Shown in pieces: positions 9,323 through 20,303 of a stretch of DNA of 64,000 nt. A program made the translations under genes and the position numbers. The stretch is from Heterostelium album PN500. Taxonomy: Eukaryota > Evosea > Eumycetozoa > Acytosteliales > Acytosteliaceae. The notes beneath the pieces were generated by a model, which saw nothing but the letters and a program-made list of their open reading frames with translations, was not told the DNA's origin and made no database searches. The stretch is from assembly GCF_000004825.1 (NCBI RefSeq), contig NW_008805073.1, positions 868,001-932,000 of the forward strand. Reading direction: 5' to 3'. Each line of letters begins with the position of its first letter. The first letter of the stretch is position 1.

Positions 9323-11422
9323 TTATGATCCTGTAATTATATGAGATGGTGAAGAATTTGATGATGATGGTGATTGCTCTGTTTCATATGGCTGTGATTC
9401 ATCTCCAAATGAAGATGATTTCGATCCAACAGAATCCATTTCAATGTTGTTTGAAATATCTTGATAGACATTGCTATTCGCGATATGAATATCCAAATCT
9501 TCGCTTCGAACTGAGAATGCCGATGCATTTCTTGTGAACCATCTTTGGAAGTACTTTTCATTCAACTTTGAGAATAAAGATCCGATATTATTGAATCTAG
9601 AATCTATATGTAATGGCTATTCAATACATTATAATGTATTTGATTATAGTCAATATTACTATTAATTAATATATAGATATTTCTTGCTGCTTTTGACTTA
9701 CCTTTCCAATGAAATCTAAACTGATGTCGGTATCAGATGATTTTATCTTGAAAGCTTTGAGTGCAGGGTAGGTTGTAAGACCGAATACGAATATCGTGAA
9801 AAACACCAATATTAGCATAGCAGTCTGTATTTCCGGTCGGTAGTCGCCAGTGAGTTCGTCGGACATACTCAACGAGAATGAGATTGCACCTCTTAGTCCA
9901 GACAACACCACAACCGTTTGAATAGAAATTGGAATACTAGACAGTCCTAATTTATTCAACACTGCAATAATAGGATAAACAGCAGCTGCTCTAAATACAA
10001 TAATGAATATCTAAATAGGAAAAAGCTGTAAATAAAATTGATTCAAGTTGCTTGCAGGTTTGTTAATATTACTTACAATTGCCCAAATCAAAAAAGTAAG
10101 TTTAAATGAAAATTGATGAAGTGGCAATGACATTCCGATGTAGATGAATGTGATTGTTTCACAAACGAAAGAACCCATACGAAGTAGCTGTGTGCAGTTG
10201 TGTTTCGAGTCACTCGAGAGACTGTTGTATCCGTACTGCTGGAATGTAATACCACAGAAAAAGGTGGATAGAATGCCCGAGAGTGAAATTGCATCGGCCA
10301 GCAAATAGGAGATATAGGCAAACAGTATTACAAACAGTGTTTCAATCGCTGGATACTTTCCGATGTTTAGCCATTTCAATAGTAGCGAAACACAGAGTGC
10401 TATCAACACACCCAGTATGACACTTGCAATCGAAACGCCAAAGAACAACAGAATCGGTTTCCATATCTCCGCTAGACTATAGCTATTGACTGCCTGCACC
10501 AAAATAATCGATACGGCATCATTGAGAATACTCTCACCCAGAATAATCATATACAGTTTCGGATCGACATCCAACGCCTTGAAAATTCCAAGAGTTGCCA
10601 CAGGATCTGTAGCACAAGCAATCGATCCAAATCTTTAAATTATAGATACAATTTGATTAGTTAGTTGATAGGTTTAAGAAAATATTAATATACTTACAAT
10701 AATGAATCGAATATAGGTAATTTCATTGATAATCCAAGTTTACCAACTAGATACAATCCGAATGAAGTACCCAAGAACGAAATCAAAGTACCGATTGTCG
10801 CCAGCGTGATGATCGGTGTGATGTTCTTGAAGAACTCTATGCGGTGCACTGAGAAACCTGTTTCAAAGATGATGAATGGCAGTAGGAACAGGAAGAACAA
10901 CTGTGGGCTGAAGTGCTCGACGTGCGTGATAAAGTCATTCTTGATGTACTTTCCGATGATTCCTATCACCACGCCATACACGATGACAGCGATCGACTCT
11001 GGTATGTAATGTAGATCCAGCCGGATCACACCGTACACAACCATCACCGAGAGCAAAACAACGATCAAGAAAAGCAGTACCAGAGTGCTTGCTTCTTTCT
11101 GTGAACATCCGAGGCTAGTACATTCACCGCCTTCTTTACTTCCTTCAGAATTGTCTGTAGTCGTACTGCCAGCAGCAGTTCCACTCGCCTCTACCACAAC
11201 AAGTTGCGACGAAAGCAATGAAAACACAACGATTATCGTTAATAAACCATTTTTGTTGATAAAGTTAAAGTATTTTTGCTTGTTGTTGATGTTGCTGTTG
11301 TTGATGTTGATAGATAATTTACTAAAAAGTTGACCTAGGATGTTGGTGGATACAACATGACCACTGAATCTACTATTTGAAATTGATGTGATTCCATTCA
11401 GTGGAATTAAACCAAAGAGCAT
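9323..11422 (-). CDS. Na+/H+ exchanger of the CPA1/SLC9 family (organellar NHE8-like)
   Basis: Exons 11422-10698, 10632-10077, 10010-9702 and 9616-9323 join to 627 residues. A signal-like helix is followed by a Gly/Ser/Thr-rich loop and then some 11-12 membrane helices. Family hallmarks are FLLPFIIFETGFSV (the amiloride-site helix), then FGSIACATDPVATLGIF and GESILNDAVSIIL. The N-D pair in GESILND is the ion-binding site, and the latter two motifs are closest to NHE8-type exchangers. A later LSGLRGAISFSL matches helix 10-11 with its conserved Arg. The cytoplasmic tail is short (about 100 residues) and acidic/Ser-rich. It should exchange Na+ or K+ for H+ and set organelle or cytosolic pH. The frame is open up to an ATG at 11608, but that extension is low-complexity, so I prefer 11422. 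Confidence 0.88.
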
Positions 11423-12070
11423 TATTATTTGAATCTGTTGTTTTGTTTGTGTTGAATTTAAAATTATTGCTAGAGATTGTTGTATTTGTATGGATGTGTT
11501 TAATGTTATCAATTGTATTAGATAACAATGAGTAAATGTTATTCTTGTTGTGAGAGTGAGAGAACTGCTGAGATGTTGTTGAAGAAGACTACTGTGACAA
11601 TCATTCAATTCGATTAACCAGAAGGTACTACAAAAGAGGAGTAATAGAATAGAATCTATCTATTAAAAAAAATAGACTGTGTAATTATATTATAAATATA
11701 GATTTAAAAACACCACCAATCAACTTTTAAATATTATAATCGATTGATTGATAGAATAGAATGATATATAACAATTTTTATTAGCAAATATATTTTTATT
11801 ATGATAACTTGTTTTGTTTTTTTAAACTTGGTTACTTTTTTTTTTTTTTTAAAAAATTTTAAAAAATTCCAAAATTAAATATTCTTTTTTCTGATCAGAT
11901 CTGCAAATGTAACCCCCATATTCACACACATTCACACTCATAATAATAATAAAATAATAATAAATTTAAAGTTTATACTTAACAAAGTCAGTCAATCATT
12001 GTTTGAGAAGAATGACATTCACTTGAAACAATAATAATAATAATAATTGTTCATTTTTGTGTTTGATTCT
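11423..12070. other. Spacer between two minus-strand genes
   Basis: It contains the promoter side of the exchanger gene and the 3' end of the Cys-rich gene, with T/A runs near 11810-11880. The upstream in-frame extension of the exchanger (to 11608) falls here. Nothing else seen. Confidence 0.5.
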
Positions 12071-13521
12071 TTATTTGTATAAACCGTCAACAACGAAAAT
12101 AGGATTGCATGAATCACAACAACGATAGGGTGGATAGGCAGGGAGGAAGGTTTGGCCTTGTGATAAGCATTGAGCTGGTGATAGAGATTTGCACTTGACA
12201 CTATCACACACATTAGGATAACCGGTGGTTGTGATCGACGATATAGATGATGACGTTGGGGGTGGTTTGCTCTCACAGGATGGACAGCATTTGCCAATAC
12301 TGAAATCCGGTCCGTAATAATATCCACCAGATGCATAACAACTTTGAAAAAATAAGATAAAATAGATAATTAATTAGATATAGATATTATCAAATAAAAT
12401 AAGAGAATATCTATCTACATACATATGTGGATTAACTATTGGACAGATTTGACCTACACACCAACCATAGGTTGTTACGAATGTGGTCGAAGAATATTCA
12501 CAGGTTGGACAGCAACGAGTGGGTGGATTGGCTGGTACTAATACTTTGCCTTGTGCTCTGCATACCCATTCATCAACGTAGGGACATGGTATAGTGCAAG
12601 ACAATGTAGTAGCACCGGTAGTTGTGCTGGATGATGATGATGACGACGATGTTGACGATGACGATGAACTGGTGGAAGAAGAGGTAACGGTCTTACAATA
12701 TTCACAACAACGACCGGCTGTAATATCTTTATCAACAATCTGTCCACCTCTAGCTATACAAATAGTTTTGTTTACAGGTGAACATTGCACATAGTCACAG
12801 TAGTTTTGACAGGAATCACAGCAGATTCCATCTTCAATTTTCTTTGGAATTATTTTACCTTTGCAATTGTTGCTATTAACAGGAATACAAAATGAATTCT
12901 CACACTGAGCATTTGGATTGCTACTACCAGTAGTCACTCCACTTGTGCTTGTTAATACTAAACATCTATCACAACATCTACCATTAACTATTTAATTAAA
13001 CAAATTGTTAATAGTGATTATCCAATCAATTACAATTATATATATATTACATACTTGGATCTGCTTTAATAATGATACCATTGCAATTGATAACAGGTGC
13101 ACAAAACACTCTATCACAAATACTTTCACACTTATCACAGCATCTATTTGAATATGCTCTTTTGAAGACACCTCCATTCAATAGACACTCTGTTTCATTA
13201 ACTCTTCCACACTTAATAGTTCGACAGCTTAAAAAAAAAGTAATAGTAATATTTTAATTAGTTAACTAACTTTTGCTAAGGAAACTTATTTTTATATTCT
13301 TACTCGCACTTTGGACAACAACCTCGAGGATTAAAAGGTATATCATAAATTGAACAATCTGTTATGACTGCATAGCATTCATCAACAGGTGGGCAAATTA
13401 CACCATCATCATTCTCAACCTCTTCGACTGTCTCAGCTACATCGACCACCTCTTCATTTCCTAAAACTACTAAAGTAGAGATTAGCAATAATAATAATAT
13501 AAAAAATAATTTCTTTGACAT
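12071..13521 (-). CDS. Secreted Cys-rich repeat protein
   Basis: Exons 13521-13304, 13227-13055, 12987-12423 and 12341-12071 join to 408 residues; the last frame ends VVDGLYK-stop. A clear signal peptide (MSKKLFFILLLLLISTLVVLG) leads into an acidic stretch. About seven short modules follow, of the form C-x(3-5)-C-x(5-8)-C-x(3)-G-x(6-12)-CC-x2-C. A Ser/Thr-rich linker near residues 225-250 separates two groups of modules and is a likely O-glycosylation site. The protein is probably exported to the extracellular matrix, spore coat or slime sheath and held by disulfides. A paralog with the same module and layout is at 49668-50600. I do not know a named domain for the CC-x2-C module; it is loosely like short VWC-type modules. 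Confidence 0.75.
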
Positions 13522-13739
13522 TTTATAAAAAAATATATGAATAAATAATTTATATCATTTCAATTATCTTATTATCTCATTGCAATTTTCTATATTATTG
13601 TAAATTAATTAAATTGGTGTGGTATAATCATGATCATAAATTAAATACCACACTTAAAAATATTTCAGCTGCGCAAGTATTATATCAACAAAATATATTT
13701 TATTTATTATACAAGTTGTCATTATTAAATAATATTCTA

Positions 13740-13985
13740 TTTGTATCAAAATTTCTTTTCGGTTACAAATATCACAACTTTGTCAAATCAATACAAACTT
13801 GATATATGATGATCTCTTGGGAATCATCTTGTTACCTCTTTAGACTATTTTAGTAAATATTAATTTTAAATATTTAAAGTTTACAGATTTAAAAGTGAAT
13901 TCTTTAGGATCAAATTCATAAATATATGCAATAGATCATCATTATAAACAAGAAGTTCTGAAGATTGTACAATATTTGTTTAAGT
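13740..13985 (-). pseudogene. Decayed copy of the 3' end of the VWA-GTPase gene
   Basis: The sequence tracks 14275-14535 of the neighbouring gene base for base with many changes: the TTTTCGGTTACAAATATCAC block, the last exon, the intron/exon border CTTACAGATTTAAAAGT (the donor now TTTACAG), and part of the penultimate exon. Stops and lost splice sites make it non-coding. It lies directly 3' of the intact gene in the same orientation, so it is a partial tandem duplication. Confidence 0.75.
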
Positions 13986-14260
13986 GTTAATAGTCATCAT
14001 GTTCAATATTATTAATTTAATATTTAATCTTGTTTAATTTTTATTATTTATTTACAAAAATGGGTATCTTTATTTACTAATTTAATAAATCAATTTAATT
14101 TATCTTTTAATAATGATTCCCTATTACAATAAAAAATTCTTTTGAGTGATCGAAATATTTGATCATTTTATTTATTAAATTTATTACTTTTGAATTGTTA
14201 ATTAGATTGTACAATTATATTAATAATTTCACTTAAAAAATTTAATACCATCATTTTGAA

Positions 14261-16766
14261 TTAAATTCTTGTTTTCTTTTCAGTTACAAAGATAACATCT
14301 TTGTCAAAATCAATACCAATTTGATGTAACATGATGTTGTCACGTGGAAGAATCATCTTGTTTCCAGACTAGTGTGAAATAAAGTTTCAAAAAAATAACA
14401 AATTAATAAATTGTAAATTGGATAAACAATTTTTCTACTTACAGATTTAAAAGTAAATTCTTTTTGATCTAAATCATAAATCTCTGCAATAGATTCTCGA
14501 AGAGATAAACAGGAATCATCATTATACACGGGAAGTTCTGATATTTCATTCTGGAATGAGACTTTGACATTAATTAATTGTTTAGTTGTTTTCTCTTCAA
14601 TATTTAATTTGGACATTGGTTGTGTGATGTTACTTGGAGAATGGAATTGTGGTGTTGATTCAACAGAAGATAATGTTTCGGTGGGTGTTGATACGACTAA
14701 AGATGTTGAAGGTTGTGGTGAAACAACAGTAGATGAAGGTGGCTGTGAAACAAATGAAGATGTAGATTGTTGTGAAACAACTGTGGAAGGTTGTGGTGTA
14801 TGAGTAACTATTTCAGTTTCTTTTTTAGCTTCTGCTAGTTTTTTTGCCTCCAATTGTCTCAGTTTTGCTGGTGAAATGAATTTGTTATTCTGGATTCTTC
14901 TACTTGACAGGGTTTCTTGTCCAATGGTCAAAACTCTCTTTTAAAATGAAAAGAGACTTACATCTTTTCTTGGATCTCTTTGATTCTCTCCTTCAATATA
15001 AGGATAGATTTCAAAGATATTCTTTTTTTCTATTCCTTTAATTGCATAGATCTTTTGGATAATCTTTCTCTCTTCTTCTGAGAGCTCATCGATATGATTG
15101 ATTGCTATCACAGTTGTTATACCAGCTGCAATAGTTTCAGACAAGTTTTGAACCAAAAACTTGAGATCATCTTCGCTCTCAACTGAGGTAATTGGGAAGA
15201 TGTAAATGAAGGCATGAACTGCATCTTCTTCATTAGGTGCAACGTTGGACACATCAGCTTCAGTCATAGAAGTACCATGTGAATAACGACCCCTATTGAA
15301 AATAAAGAAGTTTAATTAGTAAGAATAAAAAATACAAATTAGAACAAATACACACTCTGTGGCATGTTTAATATTAAATGGACTTTTGGTAGTGACACCC
15401 CATTTGTCACAAAGATTTATCTGAATGTTTTTAATAACTTCTTGGATTATTGGAGTTTTGGAAATACTGAGATTTGATAAAATATTTGAAATATGTATTT
15501 TCTGAAAGTTGGTTGTTACATGGGTTTCTAATTTTGCCATTTTGAAACTACAATCAAAAATACTGGTTCCTCCAATGAAAAGATTACACAAAGACTGAAG
15601 AGTGGTAGATTTTCCAACTCCAATTCTTCCATTTACACCAATATTTATCTCCTCTTGGGTAATCAAATCCCCAATAACCCATACTAATAATTTTACATTA
15701 ATAGATTATTCAAATAAAAATATAAAAAAGTTAATTATAAACTTACACACTTCAAAATTAAAGAAGCAGTTACAAGTTAAATCCTTGAAATTAACTTTAA
15801 ATAGAATTGAAGGAGGGAGTTGAACTGTACCATTAGTGGCTTCCTGGGTTAAGTATAATTTGAAATCCTTCATAACACATTTTTCATATTCAAGTTTACT
15901 ATCAAAAACTATCTCATTCTTTGAGTAATATCTATTGGGTAATATTTCTATTTTGAGTTGATTTGCTGGAATTTGAAGGTTGTTGTCAACAACTGTCACC
16001 TCAACCTTTAATTTTAAAGGTTCATTGGATTTTTGATAAGATGGAGAATTTGGTGAGAATTTAATGATAAATGGTAATGTTGGTTTTTTGTTTCCAGTAA
16101 CAGAATCCACAAACTTATATAATTCACTATATGTTTGGAACATTAATGATTTTTGTTTTGGGAAATTCTTTTCAAAAAATTGTCTTTTGATTGATCCAAC
16201 TCCAATCAACAAAATATCAACATTCTTAAAAAAGATAAAAAAAAAATTTAGCTAAATTAATACTAAAATTAAGTTATATTCCAATAATATAAATACCTCT
16301 TTTAAAAGTGTTCTTATTGCACTACTTGGATCATCTGTAGGCTCACCATCAGTAATTAATACAATTAAATTCTTACCATAGCTTACAGAAAATAAACCGT
16401 CATGAGTTTGAATAAATGCCTTTTTCATTTCAGTTCCACCACTCATGAAAACAAGATCTAAAAAAACAAACATAATTGAATTAGTTTATAATATATAATA
16501 CATATAATTGAGATCTTACTTTCAATGGATTTAGAAATTTCATTTCTAATCTTGGTAAATTCCAAATGCACCTTACTATCAGAAGAAAAATTTATTATTC
16601 TGATATACATTTGAGGATCCAACTTATCACAAAAACTGGTGATAACCATCTTTGCGTACTTAAAACCTTCATTACCAACAGATCCACTTGAATCAAGGAT
16701 AAAGGTACAAGATATATAATTACTCTCTGAAAATAATTGTGTTAAATATCCATTATCATCATTCAT
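14261..16766 (-). CDS. VWA domain plus P-loop GTPase-like protein
   Basis: Exons 16766-16520, 16457-16297, 16224-15747, 15683-15356, 15292-14962, 14937-14443 and 14368-14261 join to 715 residues. Residues 20-195 form a von Willebrand A domain with an intact MIDAS start (DSSGS at 25-29), the MSGGTEM Thr site and the ITDGEPTDD strand. About 100 residues of beta-rich sequence follow. Then comes a P-loop GRIGVGKS at 314-321 and a G4-like NHID at 470-473, so a GTPase-type fold. A Ser/Thr/Pro-rich linker leads to a small C-terminal domain (residues 620-715) that looks ubiquitin-like or beta-grasp in length only. The junction between exons 5 and 6 is odd: either a 24-base intron (GTAAGT...AAAAG) or one in-frame stop; the two sides share a frame. 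The exon 4 donor is GTGTGT. Function unknown; probably cytosolic. Confidence 0.7.
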
Positions 16767-17580
16767 TCTAAATTAATATATAAACTATTTCTATAGTTTT
16801 AAAAAAGAAAAAAAAAATAATGAAGTAGAAAATTTATAGAGATTGTATCTATATATATGTGTTCATTTCTCAAGAACAAACTTAAATGGGTAGTTTCTTC
16901 TTAAATTTTTCATTTCAACTTGAAAGATTAATTCAATCAAAAATCAAAGTATTAAGTTTAACTCTAATATTTTTAAACAAATGAATGAATATTCAAACAC
17001 CTTGTATTTCGAACAATTTTATCTATTTTGTTAACCCACCACAAAAAAATTAATTTTTTAGGTAGATTTTTATGTTTCTTTGCTTTCAAAATGAACATAC
17101 ATTTACAGAATGAGTTCAGTTCATTTATTTACCATCAATTATGAACAAAACAACTAGCTTTTCTTTGTTGTATTCAAAAAATACTAAAAAAAATTTAAAA
17201 AAAAAATTAGAAGATACTAAAAATTGGAAGTTTACAATTGAAACTTTTAATTTAATTAAAAGAAAAATAGAACTTATTTTGGTATCAGTGTGCACGATCC
17301 TAAAAAGATATTTTAAAAAAAATCAAAGGATCCTTAAAATTGTAAAAAGTGGTTTTCAAAAAAAAAATATCTTTTTTAAAATTTTTGTAAAAAAAAAATC
17401 TTACACCAGGATGTTTTAAGTTTGGGAAATTTGCGTAAAATAAAAACAATCGACCAGGATACCACACTACAAGATCTTTAAGCCCTTAAATCCCTTTAAA
17501 TTTATAGGAACAGCTTGAATCACTTTATTTTTTATAAAACATACAGATAGATTTTTCTTTATTATCTAAATAGATAGAAA
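16767..17580. other. Divergent promoter region
   Basis: It lies between the minus-strand VWA-GTPase gene and the plus-strand secreted-protein gene. It holds Lys-codon-rich A runs that make a spurious frame at 17141-17419. No convincing gene or RNA. Confidence 0.5.
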
Positions 17581-18105
17581 ATGAACAAATTATTTATTGT
17601 AACACTATTCTGCGCATTATTTGTTGTTGCTAGCACTAACGCAAGTGCTGCCTCAGACCTCGGAGACTTGGTCTTGGGTGTTGTTGAGGGTTTGGAGTTC
17701 ACCGTTAGCTCACACGCCAAGCAATGCATCAGAGACACCAAGCACACCGTCACCGCCATCAAGGACGGTCTCGAAGATATCGATCATGGATTCTCAAAGA
17801 AGTCGGTTCACGACGTCGCCGATGGTCTCAAGGACTTTGGTGGTGCCCTCATTGTGATCCCAGAGATCTACGAAGAGTGTGGTATCAGCAAGTTCGTCAG
17901 CGAAATCAAGACCCTCGCCTCAAGATTAAAGTCCGGTGAAGCTGGTGTCATCGATGTCGTCCTCCGTGAATTGATCAACATCTTCCATAACCGTCACGAC
18001 CTCACCTCCTACTTCAAGGATGCTATTGCCGACGAGAAGAAAGGATCATACACCGACTGTGGTATCAACGTTGGTAAAATCATTGGTGTATTATTAAGAG
18101 ATTAA
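17581..18105 (+). CDS. Small secreted protein, dictyostelid-type family
   Basis: Single exon, 174 residues. A signal peptide (MNKLFIVTLFCALFVVAS) with an ASA-type cleavage site precedes a helical domain with regular K-S-V-x-D-V-x-x-G-L-x-x-F-G spacing. Three cysteines (CIRD, YEECG, YTDCG) and a C-terminal GKIIGVLLRD complete it. I do not recognise a named family. Codons are biased toward C-ending and TTG/GTC/ACC choices, unlike its AT-rich neighbours, which suggests strong expression. A frameshifted paralog follows at 18605-19100, sharing most positions including the cysteines. Confidence 0.8.
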   Translation: MNKLFIVTLFCALFVVASTNASAASDLGDLVLGVVEGLEFTVSSHAKQCIRDTKHTVTAIKDGLEDIDHGFSKKSVHDVADGLKDFGGALIVIPEIYEECGISKFVSEIKTLASRLKSGEAGVIDVVLRELINIFHNRHDLTSYFKDAIADEKKGSYTDCGINVGKIIGVLLRD

Positions 18106-18604
18106 AATTTTTATAAAAATATTATAAAATATTATAATTATTATTTATCAGATATATTAATATTTGATCAACACGCCAAAAACAATCTTGAAATGTTGTT
18201 TAAATAAAACTAACATTTTATTAAATTTAAATTATTTGAAAAAAAAAAACAACTAAAACATAAATTGTCTAGAATAAATTCTATAGTAATTCGCCCTGAT
18301 AATTAGTAAAACCATTGGTGAAATCTGATTAGGAGATAAATAAAAATATATAAATATTTCTTTATTTTTGCTAAACAAAAAACTGATTGGTAGTTGATAT
18401 TTTTTAATATTAAAATAATAAACTCATCCAGTAAATGTCCTTTTGATTATTTAAATACACTGAATCGTTTTAAACTGTGAAGTTGGACTAAATGATAATA
18501 GAATTAGTGATGAGTGATAAAACTAAAACCCAATAAGGAATTGATTAAAGGTTCATTAATTAATTTCTTTTGTAAACAGATAGACTCTACTCTTGCTCAA
18601 AGAA
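18106..18604. other. Spacer between the tandem secreted-protein copies
   Basis: AT-rich, with a promoter-like stretch before 18605 that partly resembles the region before 17581 (...AGATAGA...ATGAACAAATTATTTATTG). No other gene. Confidence 0.5.
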
Positions 18605-19100
18605 ATGAACAAATTATTTATTGTTACTTTCTTCTTTGTACTTTTAGTTGCTACTAAGACAGATGCAAGCGATCTCGCCGGCGAATTTAGGTTTTGGGGG
18701 TAGTTGAAGGTTTGGAGTTTACTGTTAGTTCTAATGTTAAACAATGTATCTTAGATACTAATCTTACTGTAACTGCCATCAAGGACGGTCTTCAAGACAT
18801 CGGAGTTGGAATGTCAAAGAAATCAGTTCACGACGTCATTGAGGGTATCAAACACTTTGGTGGAGGCCTCATTGTCATTCCACAGGTCTATCAAGAGTGT
18901 GGCATCAGCAAGCTAGTCAGTGAAATCAAGAGCCTTGTCGCTAGGTTAGAGTCAGGTGAAGCTGGTCTAATAGATGTTATCATCCGTGAACTCATCTTAC
19001 CGATTACTTCAAGAATGCTATTACCGACGAGAAGAAAGGTTCATACACTGACTGTGGTGTAAATATTGGTAAAATCATTGGAATTCTATTAAAAGATTAA
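18605..19100 (+). pseudogene. Frameshifted paralog of the small secreted protein
   Basis: It starts with the same MNKLFIVT signal peptide and shares the body of the gene at 17581-18105: VVEGLEFTVSS, KQCILDTNLTVTAIKDGL, KKSVHDV, then YQECGISKLVSEIKSL. A shift near 18690 puts a TAG in the signal-peptide frame, and a deletion near 19000 removes the IFHNRHDL segment and shifts the frame again. The last part (KKGSYTDCG-like, ending at TAA 19098-19100) is intact only in a third frame. Two separate lesions argue against a sequencing slip. Confidence 0.8.
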
Positions 19101-19540
19101 AAAACAAAAAAAAAAAATAATAATAATAATAATTTATAAATATTTACAATAAAATATTATCAAATCAATCTGCTCAACAAAATTAATCAATTTATTGATA
19201 ACAAATGATCATTAATTAATTTTATTGTTGTTTAAACTATTGGATTACATTATTTGAAACAATAAAAAAAGATATTTTAAAAAAAATGAAATGAAATTTC
19301 CAAAGTACAGTTTGATGATTTATGATCATTAAATGGGCAGTGGTGGTTGTTGTATGAAAGTTCTCCAGAGAACCTTGAAAAACTTCTACACTTTATTTTT
19401 TATCTTCAAAAACAAGAGAAATTTAAATTAATTTCCTGGAAATTGAAATATTCTTTTTTTTTGTCTATTTATTTTCATTAGCTAAACAAATAACTATCTG
19501 TAAAGATACATAATATTAATAAACCAATAACCAAAACAAA
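19101..19540. other. Promoter region of the first glutathione transferase
   Basis: AT-rich spacer ending in AACCAAAACAAAATG at the start of the next gene. No other gene or RNA seen. Confidence 0.5.
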
Positions 19541-20146
19541 ATGTCATTACCAACTTTATACTATTTGAATGGAAGAGGAAGAGCTGAGGTCTCTCGTATT
19601 ATCCTTAACTATGCCGGTGCCAAGTTCAATGACCACAGAATTCAAACCTATCCAATTCCAGAGGATATCCGTAACTTGACTACCTTTGGTCAATTCCCAA
19701 ACTATATTGATGCCGATATCCAATTGTCACAATCGATTGCCATCGAGACCTATCTTGCCAACAAGTACAACTTGAACGGTTCAAATCAAATCGATCAAGT
19801 AAAGATCCTCAGCTACGCTTTGTCATGCGGTGACCTCTTCCAAGCCTATTTCACCAGTAAGTACGCCGGAGAAGCCGGAATGACCAAGTTCCGTAGCGAA
19901 CTAGCTCCACGTACCATCAAGTGCTGGGAGAAGATCATCTCTGAGAACGGTGGTAAGCACACCTACGGTAACACTCTCACCTGGGCTGATATCTCCATTT
20001 TCAATGCACTCGACTACATCTACTACATGAAGGAACAAAGTATTTTGGAGCCATTCCCAGCATGTCGCCAATTCCACCAACAAATCTTAGAGTTACCACA
20101 ACTCTCTGCCTACTTTAAATCACGTCCAACTGACGACAAATTCTAA
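19541..20146 (+). CDS. Glutathione S-transferase, sigma-like
   Basis: Single exon, 201 residues, the normal GST length. The N-terminal thioredoxin-like domain shows LYYLNGRGRAEVSRIIL with the catalytic Tyr in the first strand and the RGRAE helix start of sigma/mu/pi classes. The gamma-glutamyl site is SQSIAIETYLA, where S-Q-S replaces the usual Q-S pattern. The all-helical domain carries the N-cap/hydrophobic staple region TWADISIFNALDY. It should conjugate glutathione to electrophiles in the cytosol; some sigma enzymes act as prostaglandin isomerases. Codon use is strongly C-ending, suggesting high expression. A second, more diverged copy is at 45540-46228. Confidence 0.92.
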   Translation: MSLPTLYYLNGRGRAEVSRIILNYAGAKFNDHRIQTYPIPEDIRNLTTFGQFPNYIDADIQLSQSIAIETYLANKYNLNGSNQIDQVKILSYALSCGDLFQAYFTSKYAGEAGMTKFRSELAPRTIKCWEKIISENGGKHTYGNTLTWADISIFNALDYIYYMKEQSILEPFPACRQFHQQILELPQLSAYFKSRPTDDKF

Positions 20147-20303
20147 ACAAATAAATAATTAGTTATATATTATTGTAATGTTTAATTAAAAAGAAAGCAA
20201 TTATTTATTGTTTTTAAAAAATATATTATTTTATGTTATTAATTGTTTTTTTTTGTTTATTTGTTTTTGTTTTTGTTTTTGATTATTATTATTATTTTTT
20301 TTT

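Noticed and set aside
13614-13802. 62-codon plus-strand frame
   Set aside because: It overlaps the decayed copy of the VWA-GTPase gene on the other strand.
17141-17419. 92-codon Lys-rich frame
   Set aside because: Produced by A runs in a promoter region; composition almost entirely Lys, Ile, Asn, Phe.
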